A stretch of 40,382 nucleotides of DNA from Haemophilus haemolyticus M19501. Its GTDB lineage: Bacteria > Pseudomonadota > Gammaproteobacteria > Enterobacterales > Pasteurellaceae. Shown here piece after piece: positions 28,024-37,581 of this stretch. Each line of letters opens with the position of its first letter. The first letter of the stretch is position 1. The notes beneath the pieces are model-generated. The model worked only from the letters and a program-made list of their open reading frames with translations, was not told where the DNA came from and searched no databases. Location: NCBI RefSeq assembly GCF_000222025.1, contig NZ_AFQO01000017.1:1-40382 (forward strand). Direction: 5' to 3'. The position numbers and the translations under genes are program-made.

Positions 28024-28100
28024 TGGTCCCCCCTACCGGACTTGAACCAGTGACCAAGCGATTATGAGTCGCCTGCTCTAACCGACTGAGCTAAGGGGGG
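28024..28100 (-). tRNA. tRNA-Ile2 (CAU anticodon)
   Basis: This 77-nt minus-strand cloverleaf has acceptor CCCCCCT/AGGGGGG, encoded CCA and anticodon loop CTCATAA (CAT). The anticodon arm GGCGACTCATAATCGCTTGG matches the isoleucine AUA-decoding tRNA (lysidine-modified) rather than elongator or initiator Met. Identity is from memory of the E. coli ileX sequence. Confidence 0.85.
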
Positions 28101-28146
28101 AAAGTGCGGTGATTATAGAGAAATAATCACTTGAAGTCTATAAAAG

Positions 28147-28182
28147 AAGGGATGATTGATGAAAAATCAATCATCCCTTTTT
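28147..28182. terminator. Terminator at the 3' end of glyS
   Basis: AAGGGATGATTGAT and ATCAATCATCCCTT pair with a short GAAAA loop and a T run on one side and A-rich sequence on the other. It ends the leftward glyS transcript before the tRNA-Ile2 gene. Confidence 0.85.
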
Positions 28183-28186
28183 ATCA

Positions 28187-30253
28187 TTATTGAAGCACTG
28201 AAATATCCGCCACTTGTAAGAATAACTCTTGAAGTGTGTTCAATATCGCTAAGCGGTTTTGGCGTAATACTGGATCTTCAGCATTTACCATTACGTTATC
28301 AAAAAAACTATCTACCGGTGTGCGTAAGTTCGCTAATTTATCTAATACTGCGGTGTAATCGCCTTCTGCGATAAGCGGTTGTACTTCAGTGCGTAATGCA
28401 AGTACTGCTTCCGCCAGGGCTTTTTCTGCAGGCTCTACGCAAGCGGTCAAATTGATCTCGCCGATTGCAGCATCCGCTTTGGCTAAGATGTTACTTACAC
28501 GTTTATTTGCTGCCGCTAACGCTTCTGCTGAATCTAACGTGCGGAAGTGTGATACCGCACGCACACGCGCATCAAAATCAGCTGGACGAGTTGGACGACG
28601 CGCCAATACCGCTTGAATTACATCCACCGCAATGCCTTCATCTTGATACCATGCACGGAAACGACCGAGCATAAAGTCCACGACATCAGTAACCACATTT
28701 TGATTGGTGAGTTTATCACCGAAAAGTGCGGTGGATTTTTTCACTAAATCGTCCAAATCCAGCGGCAAGTTTTTCTCAACGATAATACGCAATGCACCTA
28801 ATGCCGCACGACGCAATGCAAATGGGTCTGCACTACCTTTTGGTGCTTGGCCGATGCCGAAGATCCCTGTTAAAGTGTCAAATTTATCCGCTAAAGCGAC
28901 CGCACTTGCCACCAACGATTTTGGTAACTCATCACCCGCAAAGCGTGGCATATATTGCTCATTTAATGCGACTGCGACTTCTTCATCTTCACCATCGTGA
29001 CGAGCATAGTGCATACCCATTACACCTTGCGTATCAGTGAATTCAAATACCATGTTCGTCATCAAGTCACATTTTGACAGTAAACCTGCACGTTTTGCTT
29101 TCGCTTCATCTGCACCAATTTGTTTTGCAATTTCGCCTGCAAGTTGCTCAATGCGGTCTGTTTTGTCTTTCAATGTGCCCAGTTGTTGTTGGAACAACAC
29201 GGTTTCTAAGCGTGGTAAACGATCGACCAGTTTTTGTTTTAAGTCGGTTTTGAAGAAGAATTCCGCATCGGTTAAACGTGGACGAACCACTTTTTCATTC
29301 CCCTCGATAATCGCGGTTGGATCTTCTGGGTTGATGTTCGATACGAAAATAAAGTGCGGTAATAATTTGCCGTCTTTGTCATAAATTGGGAAATATTTTT
29401 GGTCGCCTTTCATAGTGTAAACCAATGCTTCCGCAGGCACAGCTAAGAAACGCTCTTCAAATTTTGCCGCTAATACGTTTGGATATTCCACCAACGAAGT
29501 CACTTCTTCAAGCAGGCTTTCTTCAATATCAGCCACGCCGCCAAGTGCGGTCGCTTTTGCTTGAGATTTTGCAAGAATTTCTGCTTTACGCTCGTTGAAA
29601 TCAGCCACTACATAACCTTTTTTACGCAATAATTGTGGATATTGGTCTGCATGTTGAATTTCAAATTCTTTCTCGCCTAAGAAACGGTGACCTCGAATGG
29701 TGCGTGCGCTTGCTACACCTAAGATTTCACCTTCGATTAACTCATCACCTAACAGCATGGTCACAGTATGAACAGGACGAATAAACTGCACGGTTTTGTC
29801 AGCCCAACGCATTGGTTTTGGAATTGGCAATTTTGCTAAGGCATTAGCCACAATGTCGTTTAGCAAGTTTTTGGTCGGCTGACCTTCAATTTTTGCACGA
29901 TGAACTAACCATTCGCCTTTATCAGTCGCAATGCGTTCTGCTTGCTCAACGGTAATACCACAACCGCGCGCCCAGCCTTCTGCCGCTTTAGTTGGTTTAC
30001 CTTCTGCATCAAAGGCTGCAGATACTGCTGGCCCGCGTTTTTCGATTTCTTTGCTCGGTTGCTGTGTGGCTAAGTTCAACACTTTCACCGCCAAACGACG
30101 CGGTGTCGCAAACCATTCGATCTTGTCGAAGGTTAAGCCCGCTTGGTTTAATTCCGCCTCAACGTTATCCGCAAAAGAGGTTGCTAATGTTTTGAGAGCT
30201 TTTGGTGGCAGCTCTTCCGTGCCAATTTCTACTAGGAAGTTTTGGGTTGTCAT
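28187..30253 (-). CDS. glyS: Glycyl-tRNA synthetase, beta subunit
   Basis: It is the large subunit of the alpha2-beta2 glycyl-tRNA synthetase and holds tRNA recognition. The N-terminus [19 protein letters not shown] is the family signature. The HD-like motif region MHYARHDGE and a C-terminal DALR-type anticodon domain follow. I place the start at ATG 30253 (688 residues), since the upstream extension to 30277 is unlike the family. Its partner glyQ is 3.7 kb upstream on the same strand, separated by six genes. Confidence 0.97.
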   Translation of the reverse strand: MTTQNFLVEIGTEELPPKALKTLATSFADNVEAELNQAGLTFDKIEWFATPRRLAVKVLNLATQQPSKEIEKRGPAVSAAFDAEGKPTKAAEGWARGCGITVEQAERIATDKGEWLVHRAKIEGQPTKNLLNDIVANALAKLPIPKPMRWADKTVQFIRPVHTVTMLLGDELIEGEILGVASARTIRGHRFLGEKEFEIQHADQYPQLLRKKGYVVADFNERKAEILAKSQAKATALGGVADIEESLLEEVTSLVEYPNVLAAKFEERFLAVPAEALVYTMKGDQKYFPIYDKDGKLLPHFIFVSNINPEDPTAIIEGNEKVVRPRLTDAEFFFKTDLKQKLVDRLPRLETVLFQQQLGTLKDKTDRIEQLAGEIAKQIGADEAKAKRAGLLSKCDLMTNMVFEFTDTQGVMGMHYARHDGEDEEVAVALNEQYMPRFAGDELPKSLVASAVALADKFDTLTGIFGIGQAPKGSADPFALRRAALGALRIIVEKNLPLDLDDLVKKSTALFGDKLTNQNVVTDVVDFMLGRFRAWYQDEGIAVDVIQAVLARRPTRPADFDARVRAVSHFRTLDSAEALAAANKRVSNILAKADAAIGEINLTACVEPAEKALAEAVLALRTEVQPLIAEGDYTAVLDKLANLRTPVDSFFDNVMVNAEDPVLRQNRLAILNTLQELFLQVADISVLQ

Positions 30254-30299
30254 TTTGTTTTCTCTGGTAAGGTGCACCTTGGCACCATTTTATTTTAAT

Positions 30300-30770
30300 T
30301 TAATCTTTTTCAATAATAGCTTCACATTTCACCGGAAAATTAAGTGAATTTGCAATAAAACACGCGTGATGTGCATTTTCATGTAATGCCAATGCCTTAA
30401 CGGCATCCGACTCGCTTGAAATTCTCACACGAGGTTTTAATGTTGCCGAAATAAATCGTCCAGCATGCTCAGAATTGCCTTCATCCATAATTGCTATTGC
30501 TTCATCACGGTATTCTTGCACAATAATGTTATTAACTGCACAAAAATGTAAATACCATAATTTATGACAGGCAGAAATAGATGCCAGTAGCATATCTTCA
30601 GGATTCCAACGAGTTTTATCGCCACGAAAAGCAGGATCAGCAGAACCTAAAATATTAGGTTTATTCAATGCCGAAGCAATAAAATCCCGTTCGTATGCAA
30701 TATAAGATGAAGTACCAGCTCCTAAATTTCCAACCCACTCTACCGTAGTTTGATAAGTATGTTGCTTCAT
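30300..30770 (-). CDS. OsmC-family peroxidase-like protein
   Basis: This OsmC/Ohr fold protein of 156 residues has the two redox cysteines in place: ASISACHKLWY (Cys about 68) and HHACFIANSLNFP (Cys about 137), with an Arg and Glu in the substrate site. It probably reduces organic hydroperoxides in the cytoplasm. The start ATG 30770 (MKQHTYQTTVEWVGN) fits the family; an upstream in-frame start at 30812 does not. It precedes glyS on the same strand by 46 bp. Confidence 0.88.
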   Translation of the reverse strand: MKQHTYQTTVEWVGNLGAGTSSYIAYERDFIASALNKPNILGSADPAFRGDKTRWNPEDMLLASISACHKLWYLHFCAVNNIIVQEYRDEAIAIMDEGNSEHAGRFISATLKPRVRISSESDAVKALALHENAHHACFIANSLNFPVKCEAIIEKD

Positions 30771-30795
30771 TATATTTCCCGTTATCATTTCTGCC

Positions 30796-31200
30796 AAATC
30801 TCCCCTATTCATCTTTGCTAAAGAGGGGATTGGATCTTTGGAGAGTTAAATATTTATGTTCTATTTTAACGTTTTTTGAAAGCAGATAATTTAATCTCTA
30901 TTAAACTTAAAATGTAAATGAGTCAGTTACTATCAATTTACTCAAGAATTCTCCTCTTTAGCAAAGAGGGGTAAGGGAGATTTACTCGCTTCGCTCGCAC
31001 TTCGTGCCGTTGCTAAAGCAACGTTCAAACGCTTGCGTTTGTGACAGAAGTTAATCCAACTTCATACTCAATAATCCCTCATATTCTAAAATATAAATAG
31101 CCCGCTACTGTCAATTTACTCAAGAACTTCCCCCCTCTTTAGCAAAGAGGGGTAGGGGAGATTTGTCAGAGGTTAATCCAGCCTCATACTCAATTAGCCC
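30796..31200. repeat. Intergenic dyad repeats with a mini-hairpin insert
   Basis: This 419-bp gene-free stretch holds two direct repeats (about 30910-30983 with tail 31041-31088, and 31088-31205) that share AATTTACTCAAGAA, the dyad CTCTTTAGCAAAGAG, GGGGTA and GGGAGATTT, then GTTAATCCA and CTCATACTCAAT. A third, inverted partial copy is at 30796-30832. Only the first repeat carries an insert (30984-31040) of small hairpins: GCAC-TTC-GTGC, CGTTGC-TAAA-GCAACG and AAACGC-TT-GCGTTT. Confidence 0.7.
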
Positions 31201-31555
31201 TCACATTCTCTAAAAACAAATAAATCTTCTCTACTACCGCTTCAATTTCACGTATGACTTCATCATTGCTAAACCGCATCACCGTAAAACCAAGTGAATT
31301 TAATGCTGCGTCTCGCAATGCGTCTTTTTCCTGATAATCAGGTTCATAATGCTGGCTACCATCTAATTCGATAATCAGCTTTGCTTTCGCACAATAAAAA
31401 TCAACAATATAACTTAAAAGTGGCTTTTGTCGATTAAATCGAAAGCCTAATAATTGATCTCGATTGATGTGTTGCCATAATTTTCTTTCCGCATCCGTTT
31501 GCTCCACTCGCAATTTCTGCGAATTCTCTTTTAAGTATTTTTCATAGGGTTGCAT
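31190..31555 (-). CDS. DUF559 endonuclease-like protein
   Basis: This is a 121-residue protein of the Vsr/DUF559 group with a PD-(D/E)xK-like core. The N-terminal QTDAERKLWQHINRDQLLGFRFNRQ is the family signature; the acidic residues sit in SYIVDFYC (Asp 52) and LIIELDGSQHYE (Glu 63, Asp 64, His 69). The family is widespread and its function is not established. The last codons lie within the second intergenic repeat, so the C-terminus may have been shaped by that repeat. It begins 5 bp downstream of the phosphatase stop, in the same strand run. Confidence 0.85.
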   Translation of the reverse strand: MQPYEKYLKENSQKLRVEQTDAERKLWQHINRDQLLGFRFNRQKPLLSYIVDFYCAKAKLIIELDGSQHYEPDYQEKDALRDAALNSLGFTVMRFSNDEVIREIEAVVEKIYLFLENVRAN

Positions 31556-31560
31556 GAACG

Positions 31561-32826
31561 CTACTTCTTACCGTTTTCAATACTCCCACTCAACACCTGT
31601 TGAAAACGTTCGTAATCACAAAAACCATTTGCATCTTTTTCACAGCCTTTGAGGGTTAATGCCGTTTGATTTGGTGGTGTTGCTAAACTTAATGGCGTGA
31701 TGTTAATCAGTTGTTCAGTGGTTTGATACACATAATCCAACTTAAATTTAAGCTTGCCACTTGGTTTGTGTTTCCACACTTCAAATAGCAACTTGCCACC
31801 GATTGGGATATTTTCCAATGAATCATTCAATTCATAAGGCTCAACACCCAGTGCTGCAAGCAGAGCAACGATATTAGAATCGTGTCCAACCAATAAGTTA
31901 ATTTTATTTTCACTATTTAGCTGTTGCTGAATAAATGCTAACAACGGATATGATGCATTTTGTGCCAATGCTTCGTTGTTTTTAAATAAAGTGCGGTAAT
32001 ATTCGTTTTTAATTTCGTTAATTGCACGCCATTTTTCTTGGCTATCCACGCGGCCGTTTGTGATTTCTGAATCAGGCTTACCCACATAATGTGAAAGCAA
32101 TAACGCACTGACAATTTTCTTCCCGGTGCTAATAGAACCAGTAATTTTGACTGACTTACCATCTTTAATACTGTATTCACCGACTTTTCCACCTAAATCA
32201 CATTCGCCTTTTTGTAAGCAGTTTGGTGAATTTTTATAATCAATGATTTTACTTAATAACGCATAATTTGGTGCAAGTTTTTGCTGTAACGCATTTAAAT
32301 CTACTTTGCTTTTTGCAGATTCAATTAAGGCTTTACTTGGATTATGCGCTTGGGTGTTAAAAATCGGATCTTTTTCTGAACCAATTTTACCGTGATGTTG
32401 CAGTTGAACATTACAACCTGCAAATGCACCAGAAACAATCGCCTGACCTGTTGCAATGGTGCGTTGCACGCCATTCGCATAAGCGAAAATGCCTTTGCCT
32501 GATGCACAACGTTCTGTTGTTAATAATCCTTTGTCTGCCAGCCATTGCCCTAAATACTGTCCGAAATAGGTTTCTAGCACCGTCCCTTTTGCCGTGAGAT
32601 AGCCAGATGGTACATTCCATTTTGCCCACTCATAAGGGGAATATTTCGCCATTTCTTGCGGATCTTTTTCCACTGGCGAACGCAATCCGTGTCGGCTAAA
32701 AATCAATACTTTCTCTAATTCATAATCAGAACTTGAGGAATTTGAGCTATTTTCTGTTGCTAACACACTAGTTGCTAAAGCAGAGCCAAGCAAAAGTGCG
32801 GTAAATTTTAGGGTTATTTTTTTCAT
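31561..32826 (-). CDS. Periplasmic histidine-type acid phosphatase (phytase/AppA-like)
   Basis: This is a branch 2 histidine phosphatase of 421 residues. The signal peptide MKKITLKFTALLLGSALATS ends in VLA near residue 23. The catalytic RHG is at 45-47 (FSRHGLRSP), and the HD proton donor is in LLVGHDSNIVALL (about 315). It probably releases phosphate from sugar phosphates or related esters in the periplasm; the exact substrate (glucose 1-phosphate, phytate) cannot be told. It lies in the glyQ-glyS interval, 9 bp after the membrane protein gene stop. Confidence 0.88.
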   Translation of the reverse strand: MKKITLKFTALLLGSALATSVLATENSSNSSSSDYELEKVLIFSRHGLRSPVEKDPQEMAKYSPYEWAKWNVPSGYLTAKGTVLETYFGQYLGQWLADKGLLTTERCASGKGIFAYANGVQRTIATGQAIVSGAFAGCNVQLQHHGKIGSEKDPIFNTQAHNPSKALIESAKSKVDLNALQQKLAPNYALLSKIIDYKNSPNCLQKGECDLGGKVGEYSIKDGKSVKITGSISTGKKIVSALLLSHYVGKPDSEITNGRVDSQEKWRAINEIKNEYYRTLFKNNEALAQNASYPLLAFIQQQLNSENKINLLVGHDSNIVALLAALGVEPYELNDSLENIPIGGKLLFEVWKHKPSGKLKFKLDYVYQTTEQLINITPLSLATPPNQTALTLKGCEKDANGFCDYERFQQVLSGSIENGKK

Positions 32827-32835
32827 ATTCGAGAC

Positions 32836-33282
32836 TTAATCATTTAATGTTGAAATTGAACTATAAAAATTCAAGGCATATTTGGTGCCGTAAACTAACA
32901 CCATAAATACTGCAACAATATTGACTACCGCAAAAAAGATTAGTTGTTTACTGTTGCTCTCCACCCAGAGCATTTTAAATAATGCGAGCGTACCAATATT
33001 TTCATCAAGTTCACTCTCTCCGCTTAATGCTCTTAAGGTTTTCAGCATCTTGCGTAGAAAAGCGACAGTATTGATTGCCATTACACTGAGTGCAATAAAT
33101 CCAGAAGCGAGGCATAAAAACAGCACTAGTACATCACTCCAGCCCCAATGTACCCAATCCAACTCAGAAAACATAAATAATGCCAGTGATAAAAATAACA
33201 CTGCAGGCGTTAAATTTCGTAGAAACATTAAATAGTCATCGCCAATTTTAAATAAAAATTGTAAAAAACTGACCTTCTTCAT
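32836..33282 (-). CDS. Small inner-membrane protein, function unknown
   Basis: The 148-residue protein has hydrophobic segments at about 24-42, 48-75 and 112-136 and a charged loop between the second and third (RKMLKTLRALSGESELDENI). I do not recognise a family. Its ATG at 33282 overlaps the stop of the lipoprotein gene (TAATG), so the two are translationally coupled. Confidence 0.75.
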   Translation of the reverse strand: MKKVSFLQFLFKIGDDYLMFLRNLTPAVLFLSLALFMFSELDWVHWGWSDVLVLFLCLASGFIALSVMAINTVAFLRKMLKTLRALSGESELDENIGTLALFKMLWVESNSKQLIFFAVVNIVAVFMVLVYGTKYALNFYSSISTLND

Positions 33283-33663
33283 TACTTACGAATCTTCCAA
33301 CTTGTCTTGGTTTTCATTAAACGCACTTTACCATCTTTTGAGACATAGCCGCCTTTTACCACATCTAAAACCGTATTTTCTGGCAAATCAGACGCAAACA
33401 CTTCAACCTGTTGTTTATCTTCCGAAAGAATGCCGTAAACCGCTTGGGTTTTATTGGCGGGGTCATCTAGCTTAATATCCGCTACATCAAACACGTGTAC
33501 ACAGGCTTTTCTCAAATAAGAATAAGACTGCCCCGAACTTGGTAAGCAACCGTGAGCATCGGTTTGACCGCCCAAAGTTGGCATTTCAGTTTGCGGTTGC
33601 GCATTACTACAAGCGGTCAAAATCATCGCTGAAGTTGCAAAGGCTAAGGGTTTTGTTCACCAT
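33282..33663 (-). pseudogene. Small lipoprotein, signal peptide frameshifted
   Basis: The open frame from ATG 33626 encodes MILTACSNAQPQTEM..., a lipobox (LTAC) with almost no signal peptide before it. In-frame sequence upstream reads LAFATSA, and the adjacent frame begins MVNKT at ATG 33663, next to the upstream gene's stop. Removing one C from the CCC at 33648-33650 would join them as MVNKTLAFATSAMILTACSNAQ, a normal lipoprotein signal. So there is either an inactivating +1 insertion, a sequencing error or phase-type variation. The mature part (about 105 residues) looks intact; function unknown. Confidence 0.65.
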
Positions 33664-33664
33664 T

Positions 33665-33925
33665 TTAGAAAATCTCTTTTAGTTTGGATTCATCCAAAAT
33701 AACACGATCGTCATCTAACAATAACGCCGGAAAGCCCGCATAGCCTTGTGCTTTTGCATCATCAAATGCGGTGTGACGATCACGCAAGCGTAACCATTGT
33801 TTCAAATTCGGGATGGAAGATAGTACTTCCACTGACTCATAATCCACGCCCAAGCGTTTTAACTCCGCCACAAATGGCGCAGTATCAGAGCAATCTGCCG
33901 CATAATAAAGAATGGGTTTGCTCAT
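33665..33925 (-). CDS. Glutaredoxin-like thioredoxin-fold protein
   Basis: This small protein of 86 residues has the glutaredoxin layout: beta strand PILYYAADC, active site DCSDTAPF with one cysteine (monothiol, CxxT), and the cis-proline loop GYAGFPALLLDDDRVILDE. The probable role is thiol redox or sensing; the lack of a second active-site Cys argues against ordinary disulfide reductase action. AGGAGAGA precedes the ATG. It lies between glyQ and the lipoprotein gene. Confidence 0.75.
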   Translation of the reverse strand: MSKPILYYAADCSDTAPFVAELKRLGVDYESVEVLSSIPNLKQWLRLRDRHTAFDDAKAQGYAGFPALLLDDDRVILDESKLKEIF

Positions 33926-33936
33926 TTTTCTCTCCT

Positions 33937-33967
33937 AAAGTGCGGTCAAATTTTACCGCACTTTTTT
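33937..33967 (-). terminator. Uptake-signal hairpin after glyQ
   Basis: AAAGTGCGGT (33937) and ACCGCACTTT (33955) pair around a short A/T loop, followed by T on the plus strand and A on the minus. It sits between glyQ and the glutaredoxin-like gene and may separate or attenuate them. Confidence 0.7.
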
Positions 33968-33983
33968 GAATTACCTTTAAGCG

Positions 33984-34892
33984 TTATTTTTTACAACCAG
34001 GGAAACCTAAGGCTTCACGGCTTGCATAATAGGCTTCAGCCACCCCTTTGGTTAAGGCACGAATACGTAAAATATAGCGTTGGCGTTCGGTGACCGAAAT
34101 TGCTTTACGTGCATCTAACAAGTTGAAGCTGTGTGCTGCTTTCAAAATACGTTCATAAGCTGGCAATGGTAACGGTTTTTCTAAAGCTAATAACTCTTGT
34201 GCTTCTTTTTCGTATTGATCGAAGCAGTAGAATAAGAAATCTGTGTTTGCGTGTTCAAAGTTATAGGTTGATTGCTCAACTTCATTTTGATGGAAAACAT
34301 CGCCATAAGTGGTTTTGCCTAATGGACCATCAGACCAAACTAAGTCATACACAGAATCGACGCCTTGAATGTACATAGCTAAACGCTCTAAACCGTAGGT
34401 CACTTCGCCTGTTACAGGTTTACATTCTAAGCCGCCCACTTGTTGGAAATAGGTAAACTGGGTTACTTCCATACCGTTTAGCCATACTTCCCAACCCAAG
34501 CCCCAAGCACCTAAGGTTGGGTTTTCCCAGTTATCTTCCACGAAACGGATGTCGTTTTGTGTTGGATCGAAGCCGAGCATTTCAAGCGAGCCTAAATAAA
34601 GTTCTTGAATATTATCTGGAGAAGGTTTGATCACTACTTGGAATTGGTAGTAATGCTGTAAACGGTTTGGGTTTTCGCCGTAGCGACCATCGGTCGGACG
34701 ACGTGAAGGTTGAACATAAGCAAATGCCATTGGCTCTGGGCCTAATGCACGCAATGCGGTCATTGGGTGAGAAGTACCTGCACCCACTTCCATATCAAAA
34801 GGTTGCACAATGGTGCAGCCTTGGTTTGCCCAATATTCTTGTAGGGCTAAAATCATACCTTGGAATGTTTTTACGTTAAATTTTGTGCTCAT
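33984..34892 (-). CDS. glyQ: Glycyl-tRNA synthetase, alpha subunit
   Basis: It is the catalytic class II subunit that forms glycyl-adenylate and works with GlyS. The N-terminus [20 protein letters not shown] is followed by [19 protein letters not shown] and [20 protein letters not shown] (motif 2 region). I place the start at ATG 34892 (302 residues); the longer frame to 35216 has no family similarity. It heads the minus-strand run that ends with glyS. Confidence 0.97.
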   Translation of the reverse strand: MSTKFNVKTFQGMILALQEYWANQGCTIVQPFDMEVGAGTSHPMTALRALGPEPMAFAYVQPSRRPTDGRYGENPNRLQHYYQFQVVIKPSPDNIQELYLGSLEMLGFDPTQNDIRFVEDNWENPTLGAWGLGWEVWLNGMEVTQFTYFQQVGGLECKPVTGEVTYGLERLAMYIQGVDSVYDLVWSDGPLGKTTYGDVFHQNEVEQSTYNFEHANTDFLFYCFDQYEKEAQELLALEKPLPLPAYERILKAAHSFNLLDARKAISVTERQRYILRIRALTKGVAEAYYASREALGFPGCKK

Positions 34893-35091
34893 AATCGTTG
34901 ATCTAATGTGATTAAAAATGCCCGCATTATACTTGAAAGCGTAAGGCGGATAAAGGCGAAAAAGTGCGGTCAAAAAACGAATTTTTTTACAAAATGGACA
35001 GAATTTGTAAAGTAAATGAAAATTCTCAACTAGGAAATGAATTTCTATTGTGCCAGAATAATGCACTTTTTTAAAAAGAGGAACCAACTTA

Positions 35092-35791
35092 ATGAAAACT
35101 AACTTAATTACTACCGCACTTTTCCTGAGCAAATTGCCGCACAATCTCCTTATTCTAAAAATCGCTTGATGATGTTGGATAAACTCAATGTGGATAAACC
35201 AACCCTTGAGCCGCAACTCACCGCATTATTGCCCTATCTCGATAAAACGTTTCTTATCAATGAAACCTTTTACCCACAACTTGTAGCAGATTTGAAAAAA
35301 CTCGGGGCAAAAATTGAGCCAATTAATAACACGCCACAAACGGCAGAAGAATTATTTGGGCTTATATTGCACTTGGGCAAACTTACGGGTAACGAAACCC
35401 ATGCGGAATCTTTGGTTAAAAAACTTAAATTACAAGATTCTCGCCTCAATCTATCACTCACTGACACATTAATACTTTCAGATACAGGCATTGTAGAAAC
35501 TTATACGCCACAGTACCTACTTTACTTAATTTGCTAGGCTTAACCCCGCTAAAAACACTGCTTACGGAACAAAATTTTTCTCTTGAAAAAGTGTTACGAG
35601 CTGACCCAAACGTGTTGATTGAAATCAGCGACCAACAAAGTTACAACGAGCAAGCGGAATTACTTAAACATCCGCTTTTACAAAATCTTTTTAAAAATCG
35701 ACCGCACTTTCGTATTCCAATGAAATATACCTATTGCTTCGATCACGGCGTGTGGCAAGGTGCAGAGAAGATTTATCAACAATTAAAATGA
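35092..35791 (+). pseudogene. Iron-siderophore/B12-type ABC binding protein, broken
   Basis: ATG 35092 with upstream AAGAGG encodes the start of a signal peptide ([13 protein letters not shown]), but the frame soon ends. Binding-protein sequence begins in another frame at about 35122 ([19 protein letters not shown]...), consistent with an internal deletion removing the mature N-terminus. A second shift near 35515 moves from ...VETYTPQ to PTLLNLLGLTPLKTLL, and that frame runs to 35791. A Haemophilus uptake signal (35113-35121) sits at the apparent deletion point. The intact transporter genes follow directly. Confidence 0.8.
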
Positions 35792-35818
35792 TATTTGGAT
35801 TACATAGGAAATTATTCA

Positions 35819-36796
35819 TTGACCAAAACACTAAAATTAAATACCGCACTTTTCTTAGCGTTGCTGTTGATTAGCAGTTTTGCAATTTATCATCAGCTCG
35901 GCGATTTTGCTCATCTCAAAAATGCCGATGGTGTGCTTACGGATATGCGTTCGCTCGTATTGCTTGATATTCGCCTACCGCGCATCGGACTAGCCATTTT
36001 AACTGGCGCAAGCCTTGCTTTAGCAGGCAATGCAATACAAGGGATATTTCAAAATCCACTTGCAAGTCCCAGATTATTGGGTAGTAGTACCGGTGCAACC
36101 ACCACCAGTGTCTTTTTGCTTTACTATTTTTCCGTACCCTTAAGTCTGTTGCTTATTGGCGGTGTAGCTGGCGCGTTATCTAGTTTTTTATTGGTTTATT
36201 TAATCGCTAAAAACCACGGTACAACGGCGATGATTTTAAGTGGTTTAGCCGTCAATATGTTTCTCTCTGCTGCCGTCGCATTGCTACTTTCGAACGCAGA
36301 AAGCCCGTGGGCGTTGGCTGAACTGTACCGCTGGCTACAAGGCTCTCTTGTATCGGCAAAATTTGATACGCTACTCATTTCATTTCCAATCGTATTATTG
36401 GGATTATTCTGTTTGTATCGTGAACGCCGCTATATTGACTTGCTCACCTTCGGTGAAGAAACTGCAAGTACAATGGGCGTAAATCCTAAACGTAGCTTTT
36501 TCGTCATGACCTTTGGCGTGGCATTATTAGTTGGAGCAACGATTCCACAAACAGGCACTATCGGTTTTGTTGGCTTAATCGCACCGCACTTTGCTCGCCT
36601 ATTGCTAAAAAAACGCCCTTCGCAACTTTACATCACCAGTGCATTACTTGGCGCATTATTGCTACTTATTGCGGATCTTTGCGTGCAATATATTCCTGTC
36701 TTTTCACATATTTATATTGGCACGCTCATCGCAATCATTGGCGCCCCTTGCTTAATTTGGATTTTAATTACGGAGCAACGCAAGTTGGCAAGATAA
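35819..36796 (+). CDS. FecCD-family ABC importer permease
   Basis: This is an inner-membrane permease of the iron-siderophore/haem/B12 class, of about 325 residues and mostly hydrophobic. The class motifs are LLDIRLPRIGLAILTGASLALAG, NPLASPRLLGSSTGA and GTIGFVGLIAPHFARLL (the last is the coupling-helix region). I prefer TTG 35819 (AGGAA eight bases upstream) over TTG 35795, which has no ribosome site. It overlaps the ATPase gene by TAATG. The adjacent binding protein gene is broken, so the importer may be inactive or borrow another binding protein. Confidence 0.88.
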   Translation: MTKTLKLNTALFLALLLISSFAIYHQLGDFAHLKNADGVLTDMRSLVLLDIRLPRIGLAILTGASLALAGNAIQGIFQNPLASPRLLGSSTGATTTSVFLLYYFSVPLSLLLIGGVAGALSSFLLVYLIAKNHGTTAMILSGLAVNMFLSAAVALLLSNAESPWALAELYRWLQGSLVSAKFDTLLISFPIVLLGLFCLYRERRYIDLLTFGEETASTMGVNPKRSFFVMTFGVALLVGATIPQTGTIGFVGLIAPHFARLLLKKRPSQLYITSALLGALLLLIADLCVQYIPVFSHIYIGTLIAIIGAPCLIWILITEQRKLAR

Positions 36797-37533
36797 TGAT
36801 TAGAATCGAAAACCTTTCTCAGCCTTATGGCTTAAACAACATCAGCTGCACGCTTCCTAAAGGAAAACTGATCGGCATTATGGGCGCAAATGGTGTGGGT
36901 AAATCAACTTTGCTCAAAACGATCGCAGGAATTTTACCTATTGCAAAAGGTGAAATTTATTTTGGGAATAGCCCGTTAAGCAAAATGAGTACAACGGAAA
37001 AAAGCCAGCAACTCGCTTATCTTGCGCAAGATACCAATATCCATTGGGATTTATCGGTTTATGATGTGATTGCTCTCGGCTTAAATTCGCCATTATCATC
37101 GGCAAAAGAGCGGTCAAAAATCACGGAGATTTCACAAAAATTTTCGATAGAACATTTGCTTAATAAATCCTTTCAGAAACTGTCAGGCGGAGAAAAAGCA
37201 CGAGTGCAACTCGCTCGTTGTTGTATCAAAAATGCACCGATATTGCTTGCTGATGAACCTATCGCACCACTCGATCCCTATTACCAAATAGACATGATGG
37301 AACAATTAAAATCGCTCACGCCCCAGCATACTTGCGTTGTAGCGATCCATCATTTATCCCTTGCATATAAATACTGTGATGAAGTGATTTTGCTCAATAA
37401 AGGCAAAATCATTGCGACTGGCAAAACACAAGCGGTGCTAAATTCAGCGAATCTTGCACAAGCCTTTGATATAAGCGTGAAATTTGATGTAGAAAAAAGA
37501 GAGATTTATGGAATAGAGAAATTGGAAACTTAA
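36796..37533 (+). CDS. ABC importer ATPase (FecE/BtuD type)
   Basis: This 245-residue ATPase powers the adjacent permease. Walker A is GIMGANGVGKST, the signature is FQKLSGGEKARVQLARC, Walker B is ILLADEPIAPLDP, and the H-loop His is in VVAIHHLSLA. The start at ATG 36796 overlaps the permease stop; an in-frame extension to 36679 lies inside the permease gene and is not used. A hairpin overlapping its stop codon ends the operon. Confidence 0.9.
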   Translation: MIRIENLSQPYGLNNISCTLPKGKLIGIMGANGVGKSTLLKTIAGILPIAKGEIYFGNSPLSKMSTTEKSQQLAYLAQDTNIHWDLSVYDVIALGLNSPLSSAKERSKITEISQKFSIEHLLNKSFQKLSGGEKARVQLARCCIKNAPILLADEPIAPLDPYYQIDMMEQLKSLTPQHTCVVAIHHLSLAYKYCDEVILLNKGKIIATGKTQAVLNSANLAQAFDISVKFDVEKREIYGIEKLET

Positions 37534-37545
37534 TTCCAATTTCTC
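37516..37545 (+). terminator. Hairpin over the ABC ATPase stop codon
   Basis: GAGAAATTGGAA and TTCCAATTTCTC form a perfect 12-bp stem around ACTTAA, followed by ATTTTG. The stop codon lies in the loop. It is a plausible but T-poor terminator. Confidence 0.55.
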
Positions 37546-37581
37546 ATTTTGCTGAAAGTAAAAAAGTATTTTCGAGAAAAA

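Noticed and set aside
35092-37533. The molybdate/tungstate importer MolABC
   Set aside because: The ATPase and binding-protein sequences do not match what I remember of MolC and MolA; only the general FecCD-type class is supported.
37524-37537. GGAAACTTAATTCC as a fourth copy of the GGAA-N6-TTCC operator
   Set aside because: It is the centre of a longer perfect hairpin over a stop codon and is off the 40-bp phasing, so a terminator is the simpler reading.
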